Source: Gemmobacter caeruleus (GTDB lineage: Bacteria; Pseudomonadota; Alphaproteobacteria; Rhodobacterales; Rhodobacteraceae). From it: DNA of 64,000 bases. The stretch is taken from the NCBI RefSeq assembly GCF_008271655.1, contig NZ_VKKX01000011.1, forward strand, positions 372,001 to 436,000, in the 5' to 3' direction. The notes under the pieces are model-generated. The model was given only the letters and a program-made list of their open reading frames with translations, was not told the DNA's origin and ran no database searches. Positions 63,353-64,000 of this stretch are shown here, one piece after another. Positions within the stretch are counted from its first letter, which is position 1, and every line of letters starts with the position of its first letter. Made by a program: the position numbers and the translations under genes.

Positions 63353-63925
63353 CTACAGCGCGGAAAGCAGAACGAATTCGCCTTGCCCGCGCCGCACCAG
63401 TTTCAGGTTCGGGGCTTCTTTTGCCGGTTCTTGCGGGTCAGAATAGTCAGGTTTTTCGGAACTGGCTATGGCCAGGCGCAGATTTTCGCGGATCGAGTCC
63501 GACGCGCCACTGTCCAGCGCATAGGCCTGCTGGAACACGTTGCGCGCCTCTTGCACGGCGCCCTTTTCCATCAGCACGCAACCCAGATTGTTCAGCGCGG
63601 GCACAAAGGTCGGATCCTGTTCCAGCGCGCGGCGCAGCACCTGTTCGGCCTGGCCCAGCCGGCCAAGCGCCAGATTGGCCGACCCGATGGCCGAAAGGGT
63701 ATCGACATTCACCCCATCCTCGGCCGCCGCGCGGTAATAGGCCTTGAGCGCCAGCTCGGGCTCGTTCGCGGCCATCAGGCGGTGGCCGACCAACAGCCCG
63801 TCCACCCCTTCGCCCCGCGCATCAGCGGGCGGCGGGGCGTTTACGGCAGGTTTGAGACCGCCGCCCAGCGGCGTGCAGGCGGCGGTCAGGATCAGGCTCA
63901 GAAGCAGCGCGGGGCAGGGTCTCAA
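63353..63925 (-). CDS. TPR-repeat lipoprotein, TadD-like (second copy)
   Basis: A signal peptide ending LTAACTP gives a lipobox (TAAC). TPR units appear as NEPELALKAYYRAAAEDGVN, GRLGQAEQVLRRALEQDPTF and GAVQEARNVFQQAYALDSGA. The length is 190 residues, shorter than its neighbour. It starts 13 bases after the stop of the tadC fragment, consistent with co-transcription. Confidence 0.85.
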   Translation of the reverse strand: MRPCPALLLSLILTAACTPLGGGLKPAVNAPPPADARGEGVDGLLVGHRLMAANEPELALKAYYRAAAEDGVNVDTLSAIGSANLALGRLGQAEQVLRRALEQDPTFVPALNNLGCVLMEKGAVQEARNVFQQAYALDSGASDSIRENLRLAIASSEKPDYSDPQEPAKEAPNLKLVRRGQGEFVLLSAL

Positions 63926-63938
63926 ATCGTCTCCGGGG

Positions 63939-64000
63939 TCACTTGAACCCGCTGCTCAACCCCACGGCAATACTGTAGACCGACGGTCCGACCAGCATCA
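63939..64000 (-). CDS. 3' end of a probable tadC gene (cut by window end)
   Basis: The minus strand is open from the window edge to a TGA at 63941-63939, giving a C-terminal ...MLVGPSVYSIAVGLSSGFK. This short hydrophobic end fits the C-terminus of TadC-type (GspF-like) inner-membrane pilus proteins. The call relies mainly on position: tadC commonly precedes the tadD genes. Confidence 0.5.
   Translation of the reverse strand, partial: MLVGPSVYSIAVGLSSGFK

Overview
The window is a chromosomal segment of a high-GC alphaproteobacterium, most likely a member of the Rhodobacteraceae (Rhodobacterales). The evidence is gene content and order: a ribosomal alpha operon without rpsD, followed directly by a luxR-luxI pair; a four-gene bzt/aap-type amino-acid ABC transporter; a yidC-MOSC-engB run; an ATP12 chaperone and a COQ9 protein, both typical of alphaproteobacteria; and a Tad pilus cluster with TadD-like lipoproteins. 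I cannot name the genus. I see no insertion sequence, phage, CRISPR array or rRNA. Nearly all of the DNA is packed core or housekeeping genes, many with ATGA/GTGA stop-start overlaps, and no gene-free gap reaches 300 bases.

Layout. 1-3801: 3' end of secY, adk, rpsM, rpsK, rpoA, rplQ, with strong hairpins between several of these genes. 3910-5161: acyl-homoserine-lactone receptor and synthase. 5235-11099: periplasmic Do/HtrA protease, RarA, an SDR, ArgB, an Fe-S protein and a SixA-like phosphatase. 11171-15681: bztABCD on the minus strand behind a complex promoter region. 15926-21260: minus-strand operon yidC-MOSC-engB-crcB-rluA family-atp12. 21426-24748: an EAL protein, ttcA and map. 24869-27245: CinA-like, GNAT and OmpA-like genes. 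27250-30282: LysR, quinone oxidoreductase, COQ9 and rpsU. 30394-32597: divergent lrp/ald, and mscL. 32768-36108: GST, a phosphoesterase, two conserved proteins of unknown function and a lipoprotein. 36272-44300: accD-folC on the plus strand, then rppH, ctpA, envC-like, gpmI, rlmH and rsfS on the minus strand. 44478-45885: lipoprotein, DUF2975-type membrane protein and an XRE regulator around an AT-rich promoter. 46104-51511: leuC, leuD, two unrelated genes, leuB. 51622-55511: DMT transporter, tRNA-Pro, rpiA, a CAT-anticodon tRNA, purM, purN. 55624-60503: DUF454 protein, HxlR/old-yellow-enzyme pair, rnd, gntK, a lipoprotein and sufE. 60561-64000: downstream end of a Tad pilus operon (tadC end, two TadD-like lipoproteins, prepilin peptidase, an AAA ATPase).

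How the genes work together. leuC/leuD/leuB complete the isopropylmalate steps of leucine synthesis. purM/purN are translationally coupled consecutive purine-pathway genes. ald, with its divergent Lrp regulator, handles alanine catabolism. ctpA and envC-like suggest a cell-envelope remodelling cluster, joined to gpmI. The Tad genes build a pilus. The main non-genic content is two families of short intergenic elements: hairpins with a conserved TTCG(A/T)CGAA centre, and a GAGTATTTGG / GATATTT-TGAACAGATGAAG element. Both sit mostly at the 3' ends of genes, often between convergent genes, and are the least explained structure in the window.
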